DNA of 10,005 nucleotides from NCBI GenBank assembly GCA_023416655.1, contig JAEZHK010000126.1:1-10005 (forward strand), read 5' to 3'. The notes under the pieces are model-generated. The model had not been told where the DNA came from and ran no database searches. It was given only the letters and a program-made list of their open reading frames with translations. The position numbers and the translations under genes are program-made. Numbering within the stretch: position 1 is the stretch's first letter; each line of letters opens with the position of its first letter. Origin of the DNA: Bacillota bacterium (GTDB lineage Bacteria; Bacillota; Clostridia; Christensenellales; Aristaeellaceae). Positions 1-6,361 of the stretch are shown here, piece after piece.

Positions 1-39
1 TATGGAAACGACATGAGCGAAGGGAATGCATCCATATGA
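1..39 (+). CDS. possible 3' end of an upstream gene (partial)
   Basis: Frame 1 is open from the first base and stops at TGA 37-39, giving only the tail YGNDMSEGNASI. This stop overlaps the scfA start in the arrangement ATATGA, a 4-base ATGA-type overlap typical of translationally coupled genes. The stretch is far too short to recognise, and the overlap could be chance. If real, scfA would be the last gene of an operon that begins left of the window. Confidence 0.25.
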   Translation, partial: YGNDMSEGNASI

Positions 40-179
40 AGAGAATCGTCACCCTCGATACGCGCGACCTCAATGAGAGCGCGAAGACCGGCGGCTGCGG
101 CGAATGCCAGACCTCCTGCCAGTCCGCCTGCAAGACCTCCTGCGGCATCGCCAACCAGCAGTGCGAGCAGGAAAACTGA
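36..179 (+). CDS. scfA: SCIFF six-cysteine ranthipeptide precursor
   Basis: This 47-residue peptide is a SCIFF precursor (six cysteines in forty-five residues), a ribosomally made peptide that the adjacent radical SAM enzyme cross-links with thioether bonds. The leader MKRIVTLDTRDLNE is followed by a core with cysteines at 21, 24, 28, 32, 36 and 43. The block CGECQTSCQSACKTSC is the family hallmark. The start is ATG 36, with AGGG at 21-24 as a somewhat distant ribosome binding site. ATG 26 is out of frame. In the characterised clostridial SCIFF, Cys32 is joined to Thr37 (established knowledge, from memory). Here the residue after Cys36 is Gly37, so that exact bond cannot form and another acceptor such as Thr34 or Ser35 would be needed. 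A strong terminator follows directly, separating this gene from its maturase. The biological role of SCIFF peptides is not settled. Confidence 0.95.
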   Translation: MKRIVTLDTRDLNESAKTGGCGECQTSCQSACKTSCGIANQQCEQEN

Positions 180-196
180 TCTTCCGGCGTCCCAAG

Positions 197-233
197 GCCG
201 CCCGGCGCGTACCGCGCATGGCGGCATTTTTTT
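197..233 (+). terminator. rho-independent terminator after scfA
   Basis: The arms GCCGCC (197-202) and GGCGGC (220-225) form the outer stem. A 2x2 internal loop follows, then GCGCG (205-209) pairs with CGCGC (213-217) around a TAC loop. An A and seven T residues come next (227-233). It sits 17 bases after the scfA stop. The right side of the hairpin lies inside the first copy of the 26-bp direct repeat. Confidence 0.85.
205..230 (+). repeat. 26-bp direct repeat, copy 1
   Basis: This copy is identical over 26 bases to 274-299, a 69-base offset. The unit begins GCGCGTACCGCGC, which folds back on itself, and ends GGCGGCATTTT. Here it forms most of the scfA terminator. Confidence 0.95.
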
Positions 234-264
234 ATCACAGTTGTATCGCATTTTGTGATACAAT
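231..264 (+). promoter_or_regulatory. scfB promoter with overlapping inverted repeats
   Basis: TGATACAAT at 256-264 is an extended -10 element (TG, one base, then TACAAT). No good -35 lies 17 bases upstream, which is common for extended -10 promoters. Two perfect inverted repeats overlap it: TTGTATC (241-247) with GATACAA (257-263), and TATCACA (233-239) with TGTGATA (254-260). Either could be an operator covering the -10, though no regulator is encoded nearby. Transcription would start near 271, so the scfB mRNA would begin with the hairpin ATGCGCG-TAC-CGCGCAT (272-288). Confidence 0.6.
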
Positions 265-273
265 GCAAGCGAT

Positions 274-299
274 GCGCGTACCGCGCATGGCGGCATTTT
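274..299 (+). repeat. 26-bp direct repeat, copy 2, in the scfB leader
   Basis: This is the perfect second copy of 205-230. Its self-complementary part is extended by flanking AT to a 7-bp stem (272-278 with 282-288). It lacks the outer GCCGCC arm and the long T-run, so it should not terminate like copy 1. It lies at the predicted 5' end of the scfB mRNA, where a hairpin may protect the transcript (inference). Confidence 0.95.
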
Positions 300-318
300 A
301 AATCGTAGAGGAAGCATC

Positions 319-1698
319 ATGATCCATCAATACAAACTGAACGGCTACAATATCGTGCTCGATGTGATGAGCGGCTCGGTGCACGCCGTGGACCCGCTGG
401 CCTACGACGTGATCGGGCTCTATGAACACGAATCCCCGGACGAAATCGTCCGGCGGATGCTTGAGAAATACCAAAATGATCCCACCGTCGACGAAAAAGA
501 GATCCGGGACTGCATGGAAGACGTCGCCTCCCTGAAGGAGAGCGGCAAGCTGTTCGCGCCCGACCCGTTCGAGGGCGTACCGCTCGCGCCCCGGAAGCCG
601 TTCGTCAAGGCGCTATGCCTGCACGTCGCCCACGCGTGCAACCTGAACTGCGAATACTGTTTCGCCAGCCAGGGCCGCTATCAGGGCGAGCGCGCGCTGA
701 TGTCCTACGAGGTGGGCGTCCAGGCCATCGACTTTCTGATCGCGAACTCCGGCAGTCACAAGACGCTGGACGTGGACTTCTTCGGCGGCGAGCCGCTTCT
801 GAACTGGGACGTCGTCAAGCGGCTGGTTCAGTACGCCCGTAGCCGGGAAAATGAGAGCGGCAAGCGCTTCCGCTTCACGCTGACCACAAACGGCCTCCTG
901 ATCGACGACGAAGTGATCGAATTCTCAAACCGCGAGATGTACAACGTGGTCCTGAGCCTCGACGGCCGCAAAGAAGTGCACGACCGGCTGCGCCGCGACT
1001 ACGCGGGCCGGGGCAGCTATGACCGCATCGTGCCGCTGTTCCGGAAGTTCGCCGAAAGCCGGAACGAACGCGGTTACTACGTGCGCGGCACGTTCACGCA
1101 CCAGAATACCGACTTCCTCGAGGACATCCTGCACATCGCGGACCTGGGTTTCACGCAGATCAGCATGGAGCCGGTGGTCGCGAGCCCTTCGGACGAAAAC
1201 GCGCTGACCGAAGGGGACATGCCGGTGCTTTTCGATCAGTACGAGAAGTTGGCGCTGGAAATGCTGAACCGGGAGCGCGAGGGCCGGGGCTTCACCTTCT
1301 ACCACTACATGATCGACCTGGCTCACGGCCCGTGCATCCTGAAACGGCTCACCGGCTGCGGCTCGGGCACCGAGTACTTCGCCGTCACGCCGCAGGGAGA
1401 CTTATTCCCCTGCCACCAGTTCGCGTCCGACCCGAATATGAAGGTGGGCGACGTGTGGCACGGCGTGACCAATCCGGACCTCACCGGCCAATTCGTCCGC
1501 TGCAACATCTATGCCCGCGAGGATTGCCAGGACTGCTGGGCGAAGCTCTACTGCTCCGGCGGCTGCGCGGCCAACGCCTTCCACGCCACCGGCGACATCA
1601 CCGGCGTCTACGATTACGGCTGCAAGCTGTTTCAAAAGCGCATCGAGTGTGCGCTGATGATGAAGGTTGCCGAGGCCACGGAGCGCGGACAAATGTAA
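319..1698 (+). CDS. scfB: SCIFF maturase, radical SAM/SPASM thioether-forming enzyme
   Basis: This is a 459-residue cytoplasmic radical SAM enzyme that installs thioether cross-links in the SCIFF peptide; the length is normal for the family. Residues 1 to about 95 match the N-terminal peptide-recognition (RRE-like) region. The cluster motif CNLNCEYC holds Cys107, Cys111 and Cys114, which bind the SAM-cleaving 4Fe-4S cluster. GGEP is at 156-159. The C-terminal SPASM/twitch region has cysteines at 347, 365, 395, 403, 406, 412, 416 and 435, enough for two auxiliary clusters, including the CX2CX5CX3C run from 403. ATG 319 follows AGAGGAAG (307-314). All expected cysteines are present, so the enzyme looks active. 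It lies 139 bases after its substrate gene but with its own promoter. No exporter or leader peptidase is visible nearby, which is usual for SCIFF loci. Confidence 0.97.
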   Translation: MIHQYKLNGYNIVLDVMSGSVHAVDPLAYDVIGLYEHESPDEIVRRMLEKYQNDPTVDEKEIRDCMEDVASLKESGKLFAPDPFEGVPLAPRKPFVKALCLHVAHACNLNCEYCFASQGRYQGERALMSYEVGVQAIDFLIANSGSHKTLDVDFFGGEPLLNWDVVKRLVQYARSRENESGKRFRFTLTTNGLLIDDEVIEFSNREMYNVVLSLDGRKEVHDRLRRDYAGRGSYDRIVPLFRKFAESRNERGYYVRGTFTHQNTDFLEDILHIADLGFTQISMEPVVASPSDENALTEGDMPVLFDQYEKLALEMLNREREGRGFTFYHYMIDLAHGPCILKRLTGCGSGTEYFAVTPQGDLFPCHQFASDPNMKVGDVWHGVTNPDLTGQFVRCNIYAREDCQDCWAKLYCSGGCAANAFHATGDITGVYDYGCKLFQKRIECALMMKVAEATERGQM

Positions 1699-1704
1699 GT
1701 CAAG

Positions 1705-1739
1705 ACGGCCGCGAAAACCTGATTGGTTTTCGCGGCTGT
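1705..1739 (+). terminator. terminator-like hairpin after scfB
   Basis: GCCGCGAAAACC (1708-1719) pairs perfectly with GGTTTTCGCGGC (1725-1736) around a TGATT loop. Three more pairs below, one of them G-U, extend the stem to 15 bp. The downstream T-tract is weak (GTCCTTTC), so termination may be partial and allow some read-through into the next gene. Confidence 0.65.
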
Positions 1740-1740
1740 C

Positions 1741-1774
1741 CTTTCATGAAGGTCAAAGACTTTTGCCTTGAAAG
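1741..1774 (+). other. leader hairpin before the amidohydrolase gene
   Basis: CTTTCA (1741-1746) pairs with TGAAAG (1769-1774), AGG (1750-1752) with CCT (1766-1768), and CAAA (1754-1757) with TTTG (1762-1765), giving 13 pairs with a TGA bulge and a single-T bulge. It directly follows the scfB terminator hairpin. It has no T-run and no known riboswitch features. I see no convincing promoter in this 104-base gap. Confidence 0.35.
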
Positions 1775-1802
1775 ACCCTAGACCGTGGAAGGAGGATTCG
1801 CA

Positions 1803-2981
1803 ATGTCCACTTATGAGGCGCTCTACGAATTTGCGTCCGATCAGTCCATCGTCAACACGCACAGCCACTACCAGCTGCCCGAAGGCCCGCGAACGCTGGA
1901 TTTCCTGATGGAGAACAGCTACGTGCGGTGGCTGAACGTCCCGCTGGGGCGGGACAAGGCCGGGCGAACGGAATTCCTCGAACGGGTTCGGCACAACACC
2001 TACTTTTCCTGGCTCGAGCGTTCGCTTCAGAAGCTGCACGGTTTTCCCGGCAGGCTGACCGCGGACAACTGGGATGAATGGTCGAGCGCTGTCGAGCGGA
2101 ACAGCCTCCCGGACGAGCGCGTCTTCCGCGAAACCTGCGGCTACCGCGCCATCGTGCTGGACGCCTACTGGAACCCCGGCGCGGACCACGGGAGTTCGCT
2201 CTTCACGCCCACATTCCGGATCAACTCCTTCCTGTACGGCTACAACAGTGTGGCGCAGGATCACAACGGCAACAACGCGCAGCGCCTGTACGGCGAAACG
2301 CCGGACAGCTTCGACGAATACCTCGCGTTCACGCGCGGGATCGTGCTCAAAAAGAAGGCGGCGGGCTGCGTGGCGCTCAAGTGCGCCTCCGCCTACGACC
2401 GGCCGCTGGATTTTAAGGTGGTTTCCAAGAGCCGCGCCGCGCGCGCCTACCGGTCGGAAAGCGCAACACCCGACGAAATCCGGGACTTTCAGGACTACGT
2501 GTTCTTCGAGCTCTGCCGCATCGCGGCGGAACTGGACCTGCCCTTCCAGTGCCACACGGGGCTGGGGCTTCTGGACCGCACCAACGCGATGATGTTCCGG
2601 GAGGCGATCGCGGCAAACCCGGACACGCGCTTCGTGCTCTTCCACGGCGGCTACCCGTGGACGCAGGACATCGCGGCGCTGGCGCACTTCTTCCCGAGCG
2701 TCTATACGGACCTTTGCTGGCTGCCGATCCTCTCCACCACCGCGGCGGAGCGCTTCCTCTCCGAGATGCTGGACGTGACCACCGCGGACAAGCTGATGTG
2801 GGGCTGCGACACCTGGACGCCGCAGGAGAGCTACGGCGCGCTGCTGGCGATGCGGGATGTGCTCAGCCGTGTGCTGGCCGACCGGATCGACAAGGGCCTT
2901 TGCGACCTTGAGAGCGCGAAGGACCTGATCGGGCGCATCCTGTCCCGGAACGCCGCCGCTCTGTTCGGCATCCGGGCGTAA
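1803..2981 (+). CDS. amidohydrolase-superfamily TIM-barrel metalloenzyme
   Basis: This 392-residue protein belongs to the amidohydrolase 2 (COG2159-like) group of the amidohydrolase superfamily: cytoplasmic metal-dependent hydrolases, decarboxylases or lyases. The metal-ligand set can be read in order: HSH at His20/His22 after strand 1, Lys193 in VALKCAS, His251 in QCHTGLG, His281 in FHGGYP, and Asp336 in WGCD. The C-terminus SRNAAALFGI is typical of the group. No signal peptide is visible. The start is ATG 1803, with AAGGAGG at 1789-1795, 7 bases upstream. A GTG at 1785 is in frame but lies before this binding site and is rejected. The protein recalls amidohydrolases related to the FluG N-terminal domain and, more distantly, uronate isomerases, but the substrate cannot be read. 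It is co-directional with scfB; terminators isolate it on both sides, so a link to SCIFF is unproven. Confidence 0.88.
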   Translation: MSTYEALYEFASDQSIVNTHSHYQLPEGPRTLDFLMENSYVRWLNVPLGRDKAGRTEFLERVRHNTYFSWLERSLQKLHGFPGRLTADNWDEWSSAVERNSLPDERVFRETCGYRAIVLDAYWNPGADHGSSLFTPTFRINSFLYGYNSVAQDHNGNNAQRLYGETPDSFDEYLAFTRGIVLKKKAAGCVALKCASAYDRPLDFKVVSKSRAARAYRSESATPDEIRDFQDYVFFELCRIAAELDLPFQCHTGLGLLDRTNAMMFREAIAANPDTRFVLFHGGYPWTQDIAALAHFFPSVYTDLCWLPILSTTAAERFLSEMLDVTTADKLMWGCDTWTPQESYGALLAMRDVLSRVLADRIDKGLCDLESAKDLIGRILSRNAAALFGIRA

Positions 2982-3002
2982 ACCATCATCTTTACCCATA
3001 CC

Positions 3003-3040
3003 AAAAGCGCAGGGAGGCCGAAGCCTGCCCTACGCTTTTT
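3003..3040. terminator. bidirectional terminator between convergent genes
   Basis: AAAAGCG (3003-3009) pairs with CGCTTTTT (3033-3040). The inner arms AGGG/CCCT and GGC/GCC close on a CGAA tetraloop. On the + strand it ends in TTTTT; on the - strand it ends in TTTT. It lies 21 bases after the amidohydrolase stop and 9 bases beyond the flotillin stop, so it can serve both. Confidence 0.85.
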
Positions 3041-3049
3041 CGTATGCCT

Positions 3050-4498
3050 TTAGGATGGTGTTGCCTCCCCCGTCGGCGCGTCGTCCTTGGGCGCGCGCCC
3101 CACAAGCCCGCCGCTGGCGACGTCCCGGATCAGCTTCGGCACGTCGAGCCCGACGGACGCCTTCATCGCCTCGAAGGTCTGCAGCATGGAGCCGGTCATG
3201 TCGCGGGTCAGCCCGGTCGCCGCCCCCTCGCCAAAGAGGATGATCTTGTCGGTCTTTGCAAGCGGCTCGCCGATGGCCCTCGCGATCTCCGGCATCCTGT
3301 CGACCACCATCTCCAGCATGGCCGCCTGGCCATAGTTCTGCATGGCCTCCGCCTTGAGTTCCAGCGCCTCGGCCTCGGCCTTGCCCTTGAGCAGGATGGC
3401 CTCGGCCTGCCGCTGGGCCAGGTAAAACTCCGCGTCCGCAATGGCCTGCCGCTCGGCGCGGTCGGCCTCGGCGCGGGCGATGCGCGCGTCGCGCTCCGCG
3501 TTGGCCTTTTCGCGGATCTCCACGTTGAGCTTCTCGCGCTGCACCTCCACCTGCTGGCGGCTCAGATCGGTCTCGCGCTGCAGGCGCACCATTTCGGCGG
3601 CGGCACGCTGCGCTTCGAAATCCTTGCGCGCGACCTCCTTCTGCACGTCGTAGGCGATGTCCGCGTCGGCGCGGGAGCGGTCCTCCTGAATCTTGTATTC
3701 GGCCTTTTTAAGCGCCAGCGTCTTCGACTGCTCGGCGATCAGCGCCTGCGCCTCGACCTCGGCCTTGTGGCCCTGCTGGCGGGCTTCGGCAGAGCGGATC
3801 TGCGTGTCGCGCTCGGCCTCCGCCTTGGCGATGGCGGCGTCGCGCATCTTTTCCTGGATGTTGCGGGTCGCCATGGTCTCCACGACCTTGTCGTCGTCGG
3901 AGAAGTTCTGGATGGTGATGTTGATGATCTCAAGGCCCATGTTGCGCATGTCTGACGCGGCCGCCTTGGAGGTCTCCGCCGCGAACTTGTCGCGGCTCTG
4001 CACCAGGTCCGAGATAGTCATGCGGCCGATGATCTCGCGCATGTTGCCCTCGAGCACCTGGGTCGCGATGGCCGCGATGTCGGCAGGCTTCCAGCCCAGG
4101 AACTGTTCGGCGGCGGTGGCGATGGACATCTCGTCCGAGCCAAACTTGATGTTGGCGACGCCGTCCACCATCACGGGGATGTATTCCTGCGAGGGGACCG
4201 GCTGCGTGGTGCGGATGTCCACCTGCATGATGCCCATGTTCAGTTGGTCCACGCGCTCAAAGAAGGGGATGACGAATGTCGCGCCGCCGCGCACGATTCG
4301 GTAGCCGAAACGCTTGACCACTTCGCGCCCGTTCTCGTCCTTGACCCTGTACTTCCTGCGCCGGCCCGAGATGATCAGCGCCACGTTGGGCGCGACCTTG
4401 ATGTACTGCAGCCGCAGCATGATGAGCAGCAGCAGTAGGACAACCGCGAGGCCAATCCATCCGATTCCCATTAGCGCAAACCATCTCTCCAAAGGCAC
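3050..4498 (-). CDS. floT: flotillin (FloT-type SPFH membrane scaffold protein)
   Basis: This 482-residue membrane protein should organise functional membrane microdomains. From the GTG 4498 start, residues about 11-30 are one hydrophobic segment. The SPFH domain (about 33-205) includes AAEQFLG at 129-135. A long charged coiled coil rich in Ala, Glu and Lys spans about 215-388. The C-terminal flotillin region begins at YGQAAMLEMV and continues with AMKASVGLDV, close to Bacillus FloT at matching places (from memory). GTG 4498 is chosen because GGAGGGG (4504-4510) is well spaced, and the second promoter would start transcription near 4531, leaving ATG 4528 almost leaderless. ATG 4471 (473 aa) and ATG 4528 (492 aa) are alternatives. 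A still longer frame reaching 4855 runs into the kinase gene and is rejected. No nfeD partner gene is adjacent, unlike in Bacillus. Confidence 0.95.
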   Translation of the reverse strand: MPLERWFALMGIGWIGLAVVLLLLLIMLRLQYIKVAPNVALIISGRRRKYRVKDENGREVVKRFGYRIVRGGATFVIPFFERVDQLNMGIMQVDIRTTQPVPSQEYIPVMVDGVANIKFGSDEMSIATAAEQFLGWKPADIAAIATQVLEGNMREIIGRMTISDLVQSRDKFAAETSKAAASDMRNMGLEIINITIQNFSDDDKVVETMATRNIQEKMRDAAIAKAEAERDTQIRSAEARQQGHKAEVEAQALIAEQSKTLALKKAEYKIQEDRSRADADIAYDVQKEVARKDFEAQRAAAEMVRLQRETDLSRQQVEVQREKLNVEIREKANAERDARIARAEADRAERQAIADAEFYLAQRQAEAILLKGKAEAEALELKAEAMQNYGQAAMLEMVVDRMPEIARAIGEPLAKTDKIILFGEGAATGLTRDMTGSMLQTFEAMKASVGLDVPKLIRDVASGGLVGRAPKDDAPTGEATPS

Positions 4499-4537
4499 TT
4501 TGACCCCTCCACCCCTTGTGTTTTCCATCTCCCCCAT

Positions 4538-4566
4538 ATTATGACATAATTCGCCCATTGCATCAA
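4538..4566 (-). promoter_or_regulatory. flotillin promoter P2
   Basis: Read on the - strand: -35 TTGATG (4561-4566), a 17-base spacer, and -10 CATAAT (4538-4543), preceded by TGT as an extended -10. The predicted start near 4531 leaves a leader of about 33 bases before GTG 4498. Confidence 0.6.
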
Positions 4567-4573
4567 CACATAA

Positions 4574-4602
4574 ATTATACAATCTTTCCGACTTCACAAC
4601 AA
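4574..4602 (-). promoter_or_regulatory. flotillin promoter P1
   Basis: Read on the - strand: -35 TTGTTG (4597-4602), a 17-base spacer, and a perfect -10 TATAAT (4574-4579). The -35 box overlaps the T-tract of the upstream terminator. This is an AT-rich island in otherwise GC-rich DNA. Confidence 0.75.
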
Positions 4603-4628
4603 AAAGGGCCGCCGATGAACGGCTGCCC
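4601..4628 (-). terminator. rho-independent terminator of the kinase operon
   Basis: On the - strand GGGCAGCCG pairs with CGGCGGCCC (one A-G mismatch) around a TTCAT loop, followed by TTTTT (4601-4605). It lies 16 bases after the stop of the P-loop kinase gene and isolates that operon from the flotillin gene. Confidence 0.85.
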
Positions 4629-4644
4629 GAATATATTGTCTCCG

Positions 4645-5382
4645 CTACGCCAAAACGTACGCGCCGTCGCCGGTCACCCGGAGGTTTACGTCCCCGGGCG
4701 CGCTGTTCTGGAGAAAGCGGCGGATGTTGTTCAGGTCGCAGTACGCGTAGTGCTCCTCCGCCTTCTCGCGGCTCGTCCCGCCCATAAGCTTGCGCCCGAT
4801 GAGGCGGTCCTTCAAAAGCGCCTCCTCCGCGGATAGTGCGATCGAGAAGTCGCACCGCTCCCTGAGCCCGGAAAACCCCGGCTCATCCAGGAGCAGCCAG
4901 TTGCCCTCCACCAGCGCGATGCCGCCGGACACCTCTACGGCGTCCTCCACCACGTCGTGGAGCCTGCGGTCATAGGCGGGCCAGCGCACCGGCCCGCGCT
5001 TCAGCGCGCGGATGGCGGCCTCCAGCTTCACGATGTCGAAGGATTCCGGGCTGCCCTTGACGCGCGCCATCGGCACGGTTTCGCCGCCGCGGCACACGAC
5101 ATGGGACGAGATGTAGGCGGCGGTGTGATGGAAACCGTCCATCGCAAGCGCCTGAAGCGCACCGGGTTCGCGCTCCTCCGCGAGGTGCTGAAGCATCAGC
5201 GAAAGCGTGCTCTTCCCGGCGCCGGGCGGGCCCACAAGGAACACCACCAGCCGCCCGTCCGCCTCCGCCCTTCGCGCCAGGAGGCGCTCCACCAACGGGC
5301 GGAGCAGGCCCTCCACCGTCCCCTCGTCGAAGACAGCGGGCACCTTGAAACCGTTGACCTCCAGTTCAAACGTTTTCATCAT
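4645..5382 (-). CDS. P-loop small-molecule kinase, uridine kinase/phosphoribulokinase-like
   Basis: This is a 245-residue soluble kinase. GPPGAGKST at 51-59 is the Walker A loop. MDGFH at 81-85 follows the next strand, where members of this family carry their catalytic Asp. RVKGSPESFD (107-116) and WPAYDR (134-139) are substrate-side motifs of the nucleoside/pantothenate/fructose-kinase-like family, and VEGNWLLLD (158-166) is the conserved core strand. It transfers phosphate from ATP to a small hydroxyl substrate, perhaps a sugar or nucleoside; the substrate cannot be fixed from sequence. ATG 5382 is chosen because GAGGAGG (5392-5398) is 9 bases upstream; a second ATG follows directly. The start overlaps the stop of the PfkB gene as ATGA, so the two are probably translationally coupled and may act on the same or successive substrates. 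Confidence 0.88.
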   Translation of the reverse strand: MMKTFELEVNGFKVPAVFDEGTVEGLLRPLVERLLARRAEADGRLVVFLVGPPGAGKSTLSLMLQHLAEEREPGALQALAMDGFHHTAAYISSHVVCRGGETVPMARVKGSPESFDIVKLEAAIRALKRGPVRWPAYDRRLHDVVEDAVEVSGGIALVEGNWLLLDEPGFSGLRERCDFSIALSAEEALLKDRLIGRKLMGGTSREKAEEHYAYCDLNNIRRFLQNSAPGDVNLRVTGDGAYVLA

Positions 5383-6317
5383 CCTGCCGTGCCTCCTCGC
5401 CCGCGGTCTTCCGTCATGCGGATTAGTGGATCGAAACCTGAGAGCGTACCCGAAGCGCCGACACGCCCAACGCACACCGCGCCCGCGGCGTTGGCAAAAT
5501 CGAGGCATTCCGGGAGCGCGTACCCCCGCTCCCGCGCCGCGAGGAAGCCGGATACGAAGGCGTCGCCCGCGCCGGTGGTGTCGACCACTTCCGCTGGAAA
5601 GCCCGGCGACGCGTACTCAGAGCCATCCGAGAACGCCACGCAGCCCTCCGGGCCGCACTTGACGACCACCGTCCGGGGTCCAATCGTTGCGAAGACCCTT
5701 GCGGCTTCCAGAGGATCGCCGATCCCCGTCAGGCGGCAGGCCTCCCGGCGGCTGGGCATGAAGATGTCCACATGCGCAAGAACGCGCGAAAGGGCCTCCA
5801 GCTTTTCCCGGGACAACTCGCCCGTCACGTCCAGCGCGGTAGCAAGGCCCGCCGCCTTGGCGCGCCGCATGAGCTTCGCCATGCCATCCCCGTCCAGTCC
5901 CGGCAGCCCGTTCGCGCTGCCCACGTACATCGTTCCCGCGCCTTCGAACACCGCGTCCGGGATATCCGGTTCGGAAAGCCGGTGGCTCGCCCCATGGAAG
6001 GAGACGAAGCTGCGCTCCCCGTCCGGCCGGATCAGAACCGCCGCCGCTGAGGTGGGTTCGTCCTTCTCCACGAGACGCGCTTCGACGCCCTGCCGCGCGA
6101 GGCTCCCGCGCAGCATGTCCCCCAGTTCGTCCCGCCCGACGCCCGAGACCAGCCGCACCTTCGCCCCGAGCGAGGCCATGTTGCCGGCAGCGTTGAACGC
6201 GTCGCCGCCGCCCAGCAGCTTCACAAACTGCGCGCGCGACGTATCCCGCTTCAGCGTTTCCTCGGAAACCGGCTTAATCAGCACATCGCACACCGCGATG
6301 CCCACGCACAGGATCAT
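5379..6317 (-). CDS. PfkB-family carbohydrate/nucleoside kinase
   Basis: This 312-residue ribokinase-like enzyme phosphorylates a sugar or nucleoside with ATP in the cytoplasm. Numbering from ATG 6326 (three residues more), the N-terminal PfkB signature region has GGGDAFN at 39-45 for substrate binding. The C-terminal signature DTTGAGDAF is at 249-257, with catalytic base Asp255 and the anion hole. FMPSRREA at 189-196 stands where many PfkB proteins have PNxxE. The length is normal. I prefer ATG 6317 (protein MILCVGIAVCD...) because the G-rich run before ATG 6326 would then be a spaced ribosome binding site, but ATG 6326 is possible. It is the first gene of a two-gene operon with the overlapping P-loop kinase and has a strong promoter just upstream. 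The substrate is not predictable; I did not see residues diagnostic for fructose, ribose or adenosine. Confidence 0.94.
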   Translation of the reverse strand: MILCVGIAVCDVLIKPVSEETLKRDTSRAQFVKLLGGGDAFNAAGNMASLGAKVRLVSGVGRDELGDMLRGSLARQGVEARLVEKDEPTSAAAVLIRPDGERSFVSFHGASHRLSEPDIPDAVFEGAGTMYVGSANGLPGLDGDGMAKLMRRAKAAGLATALDVTGELSREKLEALSRVLAHVDIFMPSRREACRLTGIGDPLEAARVFATIGPRTVVVKCGPEGCVAFSDGSEYASPGFPAEVVDTTGAGDAFVSGFLAARERGYALPECLDFANAAGAVCVGRVGASGTLSGFDPLIRMTEDRGRGGTAG

Positions 6318-6361
6318 CGGCCCCATCCCCCCGTACCCACATCCCTGATATGTACAGTTGA

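Noticed and set aside
205..299. Direct repeat as a minimal CRISPR array or attachment-site pair
   Set aside because: There are only two copies, one spacer carrying a promoter, and no cas or integrase gene in the window.
73..301. Two small + strand frames (73-258 and 104-301) over scfA and the intergenic region
   Set aside because: They are out of frame with the clear SCIFF peptide at 36-179 and read through the terminator and both repeat copies; no ribosome binding site supports them.
1785..1802. GTG 1785 as the amidohydrolase start
   Set aside because: The strong AAGGAGG lies downstream of it and is well spaced for ATG 1803.
1632..2999. Long open frame on the - strand (455 codons)
   Set aside because: It is wholly antisense to the amidohydrolase and the scfB end, rich in Arg, Val and Ala as expected from GC-rich shadows, and has no recognisable domain.
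3044..3955. Long open frame on the + strand opposite the flotillin gene
   Set aside because: It mirrors the repetitive coiled-coil codons; its Leu/Gly/His-rich low-complexity product is a typical antisense artefact.
4499..4855. Extension of the flotillin frame upstream to 4855
   Set aside because: It would cross two promoters and a terminator and overlap the kinase gene; the extra residues are Arg/Gly/Pro-rich and unlike any flotillin N-terminus.
4957..6348. 463-codon + strand frame opposite the two kinase genes
   Set aside because: Both kinases on the - strand have complete catalytic motifs over the same DNA; this product is Ser/Arg/Pro-rich with no domain.
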